NCBI GenBank assembly: GCA_914767715.1
Contig: OU612067.1
Location: forward strand, 4,714,001 to 4,774,000
Source of the DNA: Membranipora membranacea
Lineage: Eukaryota; Bryozoa; Gymnolaemata; Cheilostomatida; Membraniporidae
Length of the DNA: 60,000 nucleotides
Reading direction: 5' to 3'
Part shown: piece after piece, positions 1 to 10,817 of the stretch
How the letters are laid out: each line of letters begins with the position of its first letter
Position numbering within the stretch: position 1 is the stretch's first letter
Translations under genes and position numbers: made by a program
Notes under the pieces: generated by a model
The model's database searches: none
What the model was told of the DNA's origin: nothing
What the model saw: the letters and a program-made list of their open reading frames with translations, nothing else

Positions 1-1014
1 TGTCTCGCAAAATTGAATTAGCCTTTTTGATGGCTTGCTTATAGCTACTTGAACTCCTCCCAATCATGTAAAATCCAGCCTCAACTACCTTAAGTTGTTG
101 CTATCTAACATTAACTTACCTAAAATTGAACAAATAGTCACTCTCAAATAGGGTAACTGTTAATCATGTAACAAAAATATTTTGACATTCGAGTTTTGAT
201 TCAAACTGCAAGCATTGCAAATATGGACTTAAAACACCTTTGCGGTGTACAACTAGAGAACAAAACAAACACAAACAGATAGAGACACACACACATAAAA
301 CAGTTGGATTCTGTATTATATTCAAAACATTTTACAATAAGCTAAATATTTAAATAAATCGAAGGATTTTGGTAATAATTGTTCTCATATTTTGTTGCGC
401 TTGATTTCCAAATCAGTTAATTGTAAACACACCAAATTTCAGAATTCGAGAGTCATCAAACATGTTAACCTTTCAAATTAGAACCTGATAAACAATAGGA
501 TTTGAATGATCTTTGAATAATCCAAGATAACCCAAACTTCTACTGGTTGAACACAGTCTTTAGATTACAAATCCTACGCAAAATTTGCACACTTTAACCT
601 TATATCAACATTATATGACAACACAGCTTAGAAATATATAAGTATGCAAAAACTAAATCTTCTGAAAAATTAAAAATAACGTTCATAACCCAAAAAGGGT
701 CATTTAATTGCTTTCTGGTTTCAACTCCACTTGAGTTTCTGTTAGAACATCCTAGGAGTTTCTGCATTATATCGCCAGCTGTCACTTGGAGTTTTGTTGA
801 GGATAATTTGTTACTTTTCAATTTTAAGAGTGCTACCGAAATTTAAACAGAACCTAGGTAGTTGTAAATATTTTTTCAAAGAAAGTTCAAAGAGGATACA
901 ACTTCAGTTAACATAAAAAATTTGACAACTTACTCATTTAATTACGTGTTGAAACTAAAAGTTTTTGAGTAACTTTGTGTGATTTTCTTTTATTTTATTT
1001 TCTTTCGCCACAAA
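1..1014. other. AT-rich spacer, no gene recognised
   Basis: I see no coding exon, tRNA or repeat family here. The only long reading frame is a 73-codon minus-strand frame near 600-821 with no recognisable motif. The sequence has an AC-rich simple stretch near 285-300 and is otherwise unremarkable. Confidence 0.5.
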
Positions 1015-1205
1015 TCAGGTCTGCACACAATTTGAAGGCATTCCGACAACATGCATTTTTGTATTTCATGTCTAAGACATAATCATTAGCATTGTTAGTC
1101 TTTTCCTTCCATAATTCTTCTTGTATTTATTTATTTAATTTTTTTTTGGCACACTCGGAAGAACATCATATTATGATGAAGATCGCTTGACAATAAAAGT
1201 TAAAA
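1015..1205 (+). mobile_element. 3' end of a non-LTR retrotransposon (fragment)
   Basis: A short coding remnant at about 1018-1073 reads as the C-terminal end of a non-LTR reverse transcriptase (Asn-Leu-Lys-Ala-Phe-Arg-Gln-His-Ala-Phe). A 3' UTR follows, with a T-rich run and a block near 1148-1172. Both blocks recur in inverse orientation at about 39700-39730 and 39177-39199, so the same family is present twice in this window. The body of the element is missing, as expected from 5' truncation. The clade cannot be assigned from this piece. Confidence 0.6.
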
Positions 1206-1985
1206 AGAAAAGAAAAAAAATAGTACTTGCTGCGGTAGTTTGTAGTAGTTGCCATTCTTCACTCACTGCAGTCTATCAATGGCATCTAGTGTGATGACTG
1301 ATTTCCCTTCATTGGTGAGATGAAAGTAATGTAGTAGGTAGATGCAAGGAAGACTTAGCTGAAAAATTGTTGCAGAAAGCAAGTTTTATTGTATGTTGTG
1401 GAGTAGAGCAATACTGCATGAAAGGCAGACCTAAAGGTAAATATGTTTTAATTAAAAACATAATTTTTATTCTTTTCATCATATTCACATTATTTCACAT
1501 GTCAGCGTATATTTAGAACAGCGAGAAAAAGTTTTTTTTTCTCTGTGTTGTTGCACTTTGAATAAGTGTAATGATAAAGACATGGTGATACCAACATCAC
1601 ACTGTGGATCACAAACATGAATCATGAGATAAAAAGTACGCTAATCATCAACTTTGCTGAGATAATAAGGACACACTGAATTAGAGTCTTCTCTTAGAAT
1701 GGAAATAGTATCATAGCGTTATACGGTATAGGACACTAAACTCAGGGACTCATCTGACTGTTATCTGATTGGCTGTCCCTAGTAGCATGAATAATAAGCC
1801 TGAGAAATTGTCTTGTTTACAAAATTGCAAACAGTAATTATACCTCTACAGTGTCGATGATTAGGGCATTTCTAGATTGCTACTAGGGACTGGCTATTTT
1901 TGCAAGCCCTTTGTTTTGCAAAAGAAAGCTAATGATGCTATTCCAGATATGGAATTCAATGTAAGGACATCTATAATTATTTGCA
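1206..1985. other. Spacer, nothing recognised
   Basis: AT-rich sequence between the retrotransposon remnant and the inverted repeat around the tRNA gene. I found no supported gene, splice-site series or repeat unit. Confidence 0.4.
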
Positions 1986-1989
1986 GTTA

Positions 1990-2395
1990 TAGAGTTGTAA
2001 AGACATGCTGTGTTCAGGTGACGATTGTTAGTAATTATCAGATTTAGACCCTGATATACCAGCCAGTACAGTACATTACCCCCCCCCCCCCCAACTCTAT
2101 CTTTAGCTGGGTGGAGTTCACATTTGGGAGCAACCTTTGTAGACATATAGACAAGGTGGCCGAGTGGTTAAGGCGATGGACTGCTAATCCATTTCCCTCT
2201 GGGAGCGTTGGTTTGAATCCCATCCTTGTCGGTGATGTTTTAATATGTCTATATGAATACATATCTATATCTATATAGCTGCTATTTGAGCCCCCAGTTG
2301 ACGCACTTTGCTGGGTGCTTGCAGTGCATACAAATTTTTAATCTTATAATTACTAACAATCGTTTGTCTGCAAATGAATCTCTTTACAACTCAGT
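1990..2395. repeat. Imperfect inverted repeat enclosing the tRNA gene
   Basis: The left arm (about 1990-2046) and right arm (about 2336-2392) are reverse complements over roughly 55 bases with scattered mismatches. The shared core is the block around 2020-2044 and 2340-2365. The tRNA-Ser gene and an 11-base poly-C run lie between the arms. The structure may be an old foldback element, or a duplication-inversion around the tRNA locus. Confidence 0.55.
2150..2231 (+). tRNA. tRNA-Ser (anticodon GCT)
   Basis: A full cloverleaf with a long variable arm can be drawn. The acceptor strands GACAAGG (2150-2156) and CCTTGTC (2224-2230) pair, followed by discriminator G. The D-loop/A-box is typical. The anticodon GCT lies at 2183-2185 in a paired stem, so the tRNA reads AGC/AGT serine codons. 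The extra arm near 2191-2203 fits class II tRNA. The T-arm has one T-C mismatch and the B-box has TTT where TTC is usual. The gene may therefore be weak or a pseudogene. No intron is seen. Confidence 0.8.
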
Positions 2396-3092
2396 TGATG
2401 ATTTTATGAATTTAAGCATCGTTATTATAATTATCTACTGTACAAAGCTGCTATCACCTTATCTTCAGAATACATAATATCGTTATATTAAAATATTCAT
2501 ATCAAAAGGTAATTTTAAAACTATCTTCAAATCATGTGCAAAACATCGCAAAAAGGTTCTTATGAGCCATCATTCAATGTTTAAATGAATGCATAGTTTA
2601 TTATTGATAGATAGATTATTGATTCTTGCGCATATTTCCATTAGTTTGTTCATTTTGTGCCTGTTCAGCATGACTGTGATTATATTGCATTAAAAACCTG
2701 AGCATACAAAATGAGCATACATTGATGCCACTGGCAATTAGCTCAAGATCTCCTTGGATGGTTTTCAAATTTTATTTGAATTTTAACAAATCAGTACGAT
2801 GGTGGCATCAGTTTGTGCTATCCGTATTGTCTTCTGAGATTTGTTGGTTTGATTTTGGCCAGTGTTAAGAACGGAATGCTTGCTTTAGAAAGGAATTTTG
2901 AAATAAATTGTCTGTATGCTCAACTATATTATTATATATACAGGTGTGTGATATATAACTTTTAATACAGCGATAATTGACTGGCAGCTGTTTACTCTCG
3001 GGCAAGTTAAACAAGATTTGCACCTGCATTAGAAACTTTGCAGCGTGGCATTTCAACTTTAGTTTCATTTCTGGTTTGAATAGGCATCTATC
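2396..3092. other. Spacer upstream of the lectin gene
   Basis: No exon was recognised. The last few hundred bases must contain the promoter and 5' UTR of the lectin gene that starts at 3093, but I cannot point to a convincing core promoter element. Confidence 0.35.
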
Positions 3093-5222
3093 ATGAAGTC
3101 AGAAGTACAAATGAAATCGGAGACCTACAACAAGAGTATATTCATAGCCATTGTAGTTTTATTCTTCCTCCTTGCAGTCATCATATGTGTTGGCGGTGTC
3201 GGCTGGCTAGAGATGAAAGGGGAAAATAATGAACTTCATATAAGGCTTGTGAAGCTTGAGAAGGTAAGCTCTAATAATCAGAAACAAACATTGTCATTCT
3301 GTTGCATGCCCGATTGATTCAGAGTAACTAGCTACATACTTGTGAATCTTTATCTGATCACTTATAAATATTTTGGTTGCCTTCCCGAAGGGTGAGGTTA
3401 TACATATTGTGCAGTGTTTGCTCTCAGTTGGAAGTTAGATCAGTGCACCATAAGAGGCCAAGACAAAACTCAGTATTCAGTGGACTGTAGTTGAGTTGTA
3501 ATCCAGGGCCTTTTGAACAAGGTCAAAGATATTATATAAAAATTTCTTCTCTGTTCCACTATTATTAATTCGAAAATTCTATATCAATAGCATTGCTGCC
3601 AACAAATTTGATATGGAACTCCAATGAATGGAGATATATGTTTGAGTTGTGATCAATCATATTACTGCAACCAGCAATACCTGACATGAAACCAGCTTCT
3701 TTGCATAATTTTCACATCTCATTTGTGGAGTAACAGAATGAAGTGTCTTTACAGGTGTGCTGCCCTCAACAAAACAGTATCGTGGACAAGAGAGAAGTCA
3801 TATCCTCACTAAAGACATCAGATCTCCAATCCCTGCTTCTGACCCAGCTCCAGGGAAGACTCTCTAATGTTCAAGCCCAGTACCAGGTTGGGGATTCTGA
3901 TCTCAGGCGTGATTTCACTGAATGCAAGTCCGATGTCGAAATTTCAAGCAATAATTTATTACTCTCTGAATTTTTTCTAGCAATATGTGGCGAGAATAAG
4001 CAGTGTTGGAAAAACGAATACCTTATGATATCTTGTTCAATACTTAATATTCATCAACCTGCAAAATACACTAACAAATTGATTGTATCTGACTGATATT
4101 TCTGATTTCTGTTTAATGTCAAGATGTTACCTGCGGAAGTGGATATAGACTGAACCCACACAGGGGAACCTGCGTCCGATTTGACAGGACTCTGCTGTCA
4201 TGGTTTGATGCTCGAGCAAGCTGTGAGAAAAATGGTGAATTTCTTGCATCATTTGATACTGTTGAGTCTGCATCATGGGTTAGACAGCAGCAACTCACAG
4301 CAGGTAATACTTAAATATCATTGAGCAGTGGAATGGTTTGCAGGAGAGGCATTTTCACATTTTCTTCCCATGAGTATAATAAAATTCATTACACAAGTTT
4401 ATGCTGTTTTGAGTGGGCACTAAAAACCGTCGCTGGCGATGGGTGTTGTATGACATGTGGTAGGTGATGCATGGGACACGTCTATCAGCATCAACTCTTA
4501 ACTCTCAAGGCCCATAAAGCATTGTTGTTTGTGCTGTAGGGGCTGCATGAGTGCTGTAAGACATCTCCCATACAGCACCTGCAATACGTCTCACAACTGT
4601 TGTAAGACGTATTGCAGGTGCTGTATGGGAGATGTCTTACAGCAAGTTATATATGGGCAGTAGCCATGTTTTTGCAAAATTGATAGGGAAGGCTTTTTAG
4701 CAAATCCCATAGCGAGCTTAGACATATTTTAGGTACTTCGCCCAATCCAACACTGGGTTGTTACAACCCAGTGTTGGATTAGACGAAGTACCTAAAATAT
4801 GTCTTTACTATCATTTTTGCAAAATCATGGCTACTGCCCATATATAACTTGACTTTTTCTGTGTGGTTGGTAAAAAAAAAGAATTCAGAGAAATAGATTC
4901 CATTCATTATTAATGTTTGAGTTCTCCTGTTAATTTGTCATGCTGACTCAGTGGTAAGTGTGCATCATCACCTCTTATCTCACCTATTGTAGGTTGGGCA
5001 GGCAGCGCGTGGATAGCAGGACGTAGACTGGCTAACAGTGATGAGTACAGATGGTATGGAATCAATACAGGACCTGTGTCCTTAGGTTACTGGGCTACTG
5101 GTGAACCAAACAACAAGGACAAAGGTGACTGTATTGGAACAATTGAGTCTCTTCATTACTTCTGGGATGATGACATCTGCAGCAGAGTGAGATATTTCCT
5201 CTGTGAGCAAAGTTCTGTCTAA
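3093..5222 (+). CDS. Type II transmembrane C-type lectin (four exons)
   Basis: Exon 1 is 3093-3263 and encodes a short cytoplasmic start, one membrane helix (about residues 15-36) and the beginning of a neck. Exon 2 starts at 3755; its donor is uncertain (about 3905-3980). Exon 3 is 4124-4303 and exon 4 is 4993-5222. Exons 3 and 4 form one C-type lectin domain with six cysteines (TCGSGY, GTC, ASC, GDC, DIC, FLC), the long-form pattern. Exon 4 has Glu-Pro-Asn in the calcium site 2 loop and Trp-Asp-Asp where Trp-Asn-Asp is usual. In this family Glu-Pro-Asn goes with mannose-type sugar binding. The stalk between membrane and lectin domain is short. Architecture resembles hepatic lectin/CLEC receptors: a single-pass protein with its sugar-binding domain outside the cell. 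An AATAAA follows the stop by about 60 bases. The sugar preference is inferred from family knowledge. Confidence 0.85.
4553..4643. repeat. Near-perfect 45-bp-arm hairpin in lectin intron 3
   Basis: The left arm 4553-4597 is the reverse complement of 4599-4643 with a one-base centre and about one mismatch. It directly abuts a second, larger foldback, and the two together look like a foldback/MITE insertion between lectin exons 3 and 4. Confidence 0.8.
4644..4850. repeat. Second foldback in lectin intron 3
   Basis: Outer arms (about 4644-4687 and 4811-4850) and inner arms (about 4719-4761 and 4764-4808) are reverse complements. An unpaired stretch of about 30 bases interrupts only the left arm near 4688-4718. 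It abuts the hairpin at 4553-4643. No reading frame lies inside, which fits a non-autonomous element. Confidence 0.75.
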
Positions 5223-5282
5223 AGTTAGAATATATAATCACGATTGCTATCCTATATTATATTTAATGAAGCTGTACAGTAT

Positions 5283-5288
5283 AATAAA
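5283..5288 (+). terminator. Polyadenylation signal of the lectin gene
   Basis: An AATAAA hexamer lies about 60 bases after the lectin stop codon, a usual distance for a 3' UTR signal. Confidence 0.55.
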
Positions 5289-6039
5289 AATTTCTTTGGC
5301 GATATGTTAACCTAGATCAACTTTGATCCAATATGTCCGCAGTAGTAGTCTCTCCCCTCGAGTCAGGTAAATTAGAACAAGAACTTGGTATTCTATTTGT
5401 CAGAGTTGTTCTATGCAAAAAACCTGGACGGGACTTTTTCTCTAGCATTGATGTATTTGGGTTCCATCCCTGTAATCAAGCTGTGATAAGGGACCAGACT
5501 TATTAAAAATGCCGATTTCAAGACATGATAACATAATTACCTCCTAGGGCATATTCGCTGGTATGAACCACTAACCAATATCCAGGACAAAATCATAAAT
5601 CACGAGAATAGATGAAAAAGCAGGTTAATTGAACTAAGTCTCATGATAACCTGGTCGTGATAAAACAGGCTTGTCTATGAAACCTGTAGTCTGAAGTACA
5701 GCTAACATGTAGATGAGCAAAGCAACACCTGGTCATTTAAATCCGCCGACCGTGCACCAGGAATGAAAACATTTGAAACACCCACCCAGCAACACATAGG
5801 TCATCAAAAGCTGCATTTGACATTTGTTTTATCCTAGTCATGTTAATGCAGGCAAATAATTTCTTTTGGCGAATACAAGCAGAATAAAGAATGATCCGGA
5901 TAGGAGGGGGAAGGAGTATGGGCCTTTGACTCTGATATTTTTTACGTGTTAATCAGAAAAACTCTCACACCAAACAGTGCATTGTGTACTGTGAACTACT
6001 CTGGCATTCAGTTGATGCAAAAAGTTGCTATAGAAAGAT
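5289..6039. other. Spacer between lectin gene and MFSD4-like pseudogene
   Basis: No coding region or repeat family was recognised in this interval. Confidence 0.35.
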
Positions 6040-8081
6040 TCATTTTTTATCTAATCGGTCACTGTGGAAATGTCCCAATGCCTGCATTGTAGTTGCTACA
6101 CAAAAAATCACAACGCCAATGCCAAGCGAGTAAGTCCATATAGTATACAGTTCCATGATTCTCGTAACTGTTTCCAACAGCAAACATTATGACCATATCA
6201 CCGACAGCAGCACCTATTTGCGGTATGCTATGTGCAACAGCGTTCAGTTTGATATAGCGGTTCACCATTCCGAGACCTGACCCAGTCAGAGGACCGCTAA
6301 CTACTCCTGAGGAGACATAGAGTATCCATAAGGCTGTTATATTAGAGTAGAAGAGATACATAAGTATGGAGATCATGAGTAGTAGAGCTGCCTGTACCTG
6401 AAACAAAAGTGAGCAGAACTTTGTGTGTAACAAGAGCTGTTCAGCATTACAATGTAACTGTCTGGCTGATATCGACAACATACCTAGCCTGTCTTCTCAA
6501 GACAGGCTACAATATAGGAGAGTAATGTTAGAAAGAGTTTCTCTAGCTAGTTCGGAAGAGATTTTATCTTTGTAAACACTTATTAGGGAGCTGGTACTCT
6601 TTTATCATAGAAGTGAAGGCTTACAGTCAAAAGGACAATCAAAAACCCTATTGCTGATATTATCCAGTAAGCTGACACAAATCTGCCAGGGTATTCCAAA
6701 GGGATTTCTGAGGTAGTGTTTGAGGAAGTTGAGTTGTCTACCCCTGTGTTGTCAAAGTCTCCAAAGGGAAGTTTGATGCTACTGAATCTACCATCAATAA
6801 ACTGTGACATCATGGCGGGTGCCATGGTACCTCGACATTGTATCCAAACTGTATGACATTGCATGCAGCAGCTGAATCTTCTTTAAATGTGGTGAATATG
6901 ATCCTGTAGCCGGCTTGAGAAAAAAACATAGAAAAGCTCAGTTGTATTTCCTGCAGTAAGCAGCATGAAGATCTATGCTCACGATATGGGGAATTTCTAT
7001 GAATGATTGACAGGAAACATTTCAGTTTTCAATTCAATTAGGAATGCACCTGAATCTCAATTTTCTCACAGTTTAGCGGTGGAGAAAACTTACAGTTTGT
7101 CAAACGACAAAACGGAATCAATGTTGGAAGATAGGAACAATACAATAATTTCTCTAGAGAAACTTGTTAGCTTAACATTAGCATGGATTTTACAAGATAC
7201 CAGTGGTGATCAGTACAGTTACTTGTTGACCTATAGAAAGCTCTATAAAATTGAAAATAAGAATTTGAAATTTAAAAATTGAAACTCAAAACTGCAGTCT
7301 AAAAATTGAAAAAAAAAAATTAAATTGAAATAATAATTTATTTATAAAGGAAACAAATGGAAAGATCTTCATAAACTGGAATCTCAGTTTATCTGAATTG
7401 GGAATTTTACTGATTTTTCCACTTCTGTTAGGTCAGTCTAACCTATATTGAGAACTGTCTCTAGCGTCCCTTGTGCCAGGAAAATAATAAACATGAACTC
7501 TATACTCTTCACATAACCTGTGATGACTCCACAGATAGTATATAGTAATACTGTCCCAGCACTCACTAAGTCTATATACTCAAACAAGCGGTCAATCAGT
7601 AGTGCTCCTGTTAACACAATCATTCTGACTATGATTGAAATGGTCCGGGTCATAATAAAATCTCAGCGCTCAAACAGAATTTCAATCGTTTGCTGTAAGA
7701 GTTTAGAAAATGTCCATCAAGTTGAATACGAAAATTAATATATTAAACTAATACCAGACATTATAGGAGTATCATGTTGGAGGGATAGGGATGCATGATT
7801 TTTGAAGCAGATAAATTATTCGTTCGACGATAAAATAAGAGTTGATACATTTATTAACACCATTGTCCATAGCAAGTCTATGCCTGTCGCTAAATGAAAA
7901 TGTTTTATAAAAAATTGAGAACAGTTTCTGCAAAGACAGATATTGTGGTTATCACCTATGATGGCTCCTGAGATATGCCCTGCTCCTCTCATACCGATAG
8001 CCTGTAGCATTGTCTCATAGTTTGATCTGTCTGTGCTATCAGCTCAGGCAGCACTGGGCCTGTAGACTCTCCTACAGCAGC
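6040..8081 (-). pseudogene. MFSD4/NaGLT1-like sugar transporter pseudogene
   Basis: Four exons remain: 7956-8081, 7443-7607, 6598-6913 and about 6040-6397. Splice sites and phases match across the junctions. The product resembles the MFSD4 branch of the major facilitator superfamily, some of whose members carry glucose or fucose. Evidence is an early ESTGPVLPEL segment, a GGALLIDRLFE loop after a membrane helix, a later TMAPAMM helix, and a C-terminal half with GLGMVNRYIKLNA. Three single-base frame changes break it: near 8025 (within exon 1), near 6838, and near 6125. In each case the family-like sequence continues in another frame. The N-terminal exon before 8081 was not found. Sequencing error is possible, but three breaks in one gene favour decay. 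Confidence 0.7.
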
Positions 8082-8139
8082 CTAAATTAGTAAACAAGGG
8101 AGAACTGGAGCTTAAACTCGTCAATTATGGCAACATGGA

Positions 8140-8300
8140 TACAGCTTAAAAGGTCATGAGGTATAAAGGTTATATGTTCATAAGGTTAAAAGGTAATGAT
8201 GTTATTAAGTTATGAGGCTAAAGGTTGAAGGTTTATGATGTTGCAAGCTTACGAAGCTATAAGGTTATAAGGTCATGTGGTTATAAAGTTATAACTCTAT
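8140..8300. repeat. Degenerate AAGGTTAT-type simple repeat
   Basis: Short diverged units of the form AAGGTTATG recur throughout the interval, including runs at 8160-8215 and 8255-8300. It is a low-complexity tract without coding potential. Confidence 0.5.
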
Positions 8301-8439
8301 AAATAAACCTCAGTTTTAAACACCTTCTTTCAATATTCAACAAGCACTTATAACTTACTATGCAGACCAATGTGAGGAACTGAATCAGGAGTCTGCAGAC
8401 TTTGTATTTTCTTGTAAGTCCTGGCGTCTCTGGTGGGTG

Positions 8440-8473
8440 TCTGTCTGTGTGTCTGTCTGTGTGTCTGTCTGTG
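8440..8473. repeat. TGTC/TGTG microsatellite
   Basis: A short tandem tract of GTCT and GTGT units, about 34 bases. The adjacent minus-strand reading frame near 8281-8547 is most likely part of a dispersed repeat and is not annotated as a gene. Confidence 0.6.
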
Positions 8474-8656
8474 ACATCACTGGCAGTAGAGATTAAACAC
8501 CTAACAAGAAACGAGAGACCAAGAGGTGAATACCCTAATGCTTTCAAAATATGTGCATGAAAGTCACAGAGAACATGATTAAATCGCTAGAGCTCTTAAA
8601 TTTTACTAGAAATTACATTCAATTTTTATAATAATAATAATAATAACTGCCACCTT

Positions 8657-9203
8657 GCACATGCACACTTTGCACATGCACACTTTGCGCTGCATACTTT
8701 GCGCTGCACACTTTGCGCTGCACACTTTGCGCTGCACACTTTGCGCTGCACACTTTGCGCTGCACACTTTGCGCTGCACACTTTGCGCTGCACACTTTGC
8801 GCTGCACACTTTGCGCTGCACACTTTGCGCTGCACACTTTGCGCTGCACACTTTGCGCTGCACACTTTGCGCTGCACACTTTGCGCTGCACACTTTGCCC
8901 TGCACACTTTGCGCTGCACACTTTGCGCTGCACACTTTGCGCTGCACACTTTGCGCCTCACACTTTGCGCCGCACACTTTGCGCCGCACACTTTGCGCCG
9001 CACACTTTGCGCCGCACACTTTGCGCCGCACACTTTGCGCCGCACACTTTGCGCCGCACACTTTGCGCTGCACACTTTGCGCTGCACACTTTGCGCCTCA
9101 CACTTTGCGCCGCAGACTTTGCCCTGCACACTTTGCGCTGCACACTTTGCGCTGCACACTTTGCGCTGCACACTTTGCGCTGCACACTTTGCGCTGCCCA
9201 CTC
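8657..9203. repeat. 14-bp minisatellite, about 38 units
   Basis: The unit is CTGCACACTTTGCG. A diverged edge (8657-8700) leads into many identical copies, then a block of CCGCAC variants at about 8953-9063, then the original type again to 9200. Clustering of the variant fits unequal exchange or local gene conversion. Because 14 is not a multiple of 3 and the unit lacks stop trinucleotides, all six frames are open for 300-600 bases. The resulting reading frames are artefacts of composition. The array ends inside the left arm of an inverted-repeat element. Confidence 0.9.
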
Positions 9204-9611
9204 TCCAGTTTGGTTCTTTTAAACCACGCCGCATAGGAAAAACGTGCTGAAAAGAGGGTTATCTTGATAACCGCTTATAATAGGATAAAAATTGTTTTTG
9301 ATTCAGAATCTGCAGCATTGAAAATTCATATGGACATAGTTTGGGAAATCATTTTAGTATTTAGATAGTAAATTATAGCATTTTCTGCCTGTTTTGCGGA
9401 CAATTTGGCAGAGTTTTTCATGAGTTTCGTCACTAAAATTAGGATTTATCAACATTCAAGCATCCAATGATTTGGATGATTTGGAAACCCTGTCTCACAG
9501 GGTTTTCAATGTTGCAGACTCTGAATCAAAAATCATTTTTATCCCAATATAAGCGGTTTTCAAGATAACTATGCGGCGTGGGTTAAAAGTACCAAACTGG
9601 GGGAAGGACAG
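9194..9611. mobile_element. Terminal-inverted-repeat element beside the minisatellite
   Basis: The left arm, about 9194-9325, is the reverse complement of the right arm, about 9500-9611. They match over the block with AGTTTGG...ACGCCGCATAG and over the block ending in GATTCAGAATCTGCAG. About 25 extra bases sit in the left arm near 9233-9257. The unpaired centre is 170 bases with no reading frame, so this is a non-autonomous element. The outer edge of the left arm merges with the last minisatellite unit, which resembles it in sequence. Confidence 0.7.
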
Positions 9612-10400
9612 TTCTGAATTGAGGCATAAATAAGAGCTCAGAACACTGTCTATTATGAAGCAAAACAAAAGAAAGATCAACGAATCATGATGCAACTTAA
9701 GAAAATAAGAAGTTAGGACGTTGAAAGATCAGATCAGATCTTAGGAGTAACAATAGTATCACCAGAATAAGAATATGCGATAACTCTTTAGAAAGATGGC
9801 AAGACCATTGTTAGCGAAAACAAAGCACATGATGCAATAATGTCGGCATTTAATCGACTCCTATGATCGAATAAGATAGATACCTGCTGTGACTATATAA
9901 ACAACTGCAGGGAGACGAATCAGCAGCTCATTTGGGAATAGCTTTGGTGAAAGTTGTACAATTTTCTTAGACTGATTTTTATGGAATAACTATAATTAAA
10001 TAAATGTATACTTCACATCAAGAACTTTATGAGATGATAGAATTACCAAGAATTATACATATTGCATTCTGGCACTACATTGATTGCTAGAAAGTTCTAA
10101 ACAGGTTACATTCATTCTTAGAGACATAGTTCATCCTAATTTAAGGTTGAAGATAATATTTGATGAGCCCAAAATGGCTTTTTACGTCATGTCATAATGC
10201 GTGTGGTTTTTTAACTTTGATGATATAATGCAAAATTTTGAGCAACGATTTGAGAATTACAGTATTTATGTGTTGTCTCTTTCTGATGCATCACCATCAA
10301 AATAGGCAAAGACCCTATTCTATTCCCACAAACACAAACTCGCGATTATGAGGTGTGATCAATTAGGTATTCCCGATAATGAATCGTATTGTGACAGCAC
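9612..10400. other. Spacer, nothing recognised
   Basis: No exon of the neighbouring transporter families could be found here, including the SLC16 exons 5 and 6 expected downstream of the fragment at 10401-10568. Confidence 0.4.
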
Positions 10401-10568
10401 TACCTGGTATCCATTACACAGAAAACAGGTAGTTAGTTAGAGGGGATAAGATGACAATACCAGCTGCTGTCCCAGCTGAGGCGATACCCTTTGCTATACC
10501 GCTCCTTTTGTCAAAGTACAGATGCACTAGTAGAATGCCAACTTGGTCGAAGACACCAATTCCCATAC
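10401..10568 (-). pseudogene. SLC16 exon 4 fragment (third, broken paralogue)
   Basis: The fragment starts at an intact splice acceptor and reads like the start of exon 4 of the two intact SLC16 genes at 13312-18016 and 30139-40053. It has Phe-Asp-Gln-Val-Gly, then Tyr-Phe-Asp-Lys-Arg-Ser-Gly-Ile-Ala, then a Gly-rich helix. An extra base near 10414-10418 creates a TAA stop, after which similarity soon ends. No other exon of this copy was found. It is a relic of tandem duplication in the same orientation. Confidence 0.85.
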
Positions 10569-10817
10569 CTGAAAAACAGAAATGTGTATGGTAAAGGAAG
10601 AATTATCAGTTATTGCTAAATAAAAGGAGTTATCCCCCAACAAAGTGTATATTTATCTGGAGAAGAAGATTGGAGTATGTGGGCTTACAAGTTTGCAGGT
10701 AAAAAACTTACTACCTACCCCCAAAAAATAGCAGCAACAACATCAGATGAAAGTATGGTTGCCCTCACATTCCATTTTGCCTCAAATAACCACATTTAAA
10801 TACCTGGTACTACACTT

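Noticed and set aside
2081-2091. Poly-C run, with another near 55741-55751
   Set aside because: Simple mononucleotide tracts; no evidence for an i-motif or G-quadruplex role beyond composition.
8606-9250. Six overlapping frames of 75-202 codons, Cys-rich
   Set aside because: They are a by-product of a 14-bp repeat lacking stop triplets in any frame; no start context, splice signals or non-repeat coding sequence supports a gene.
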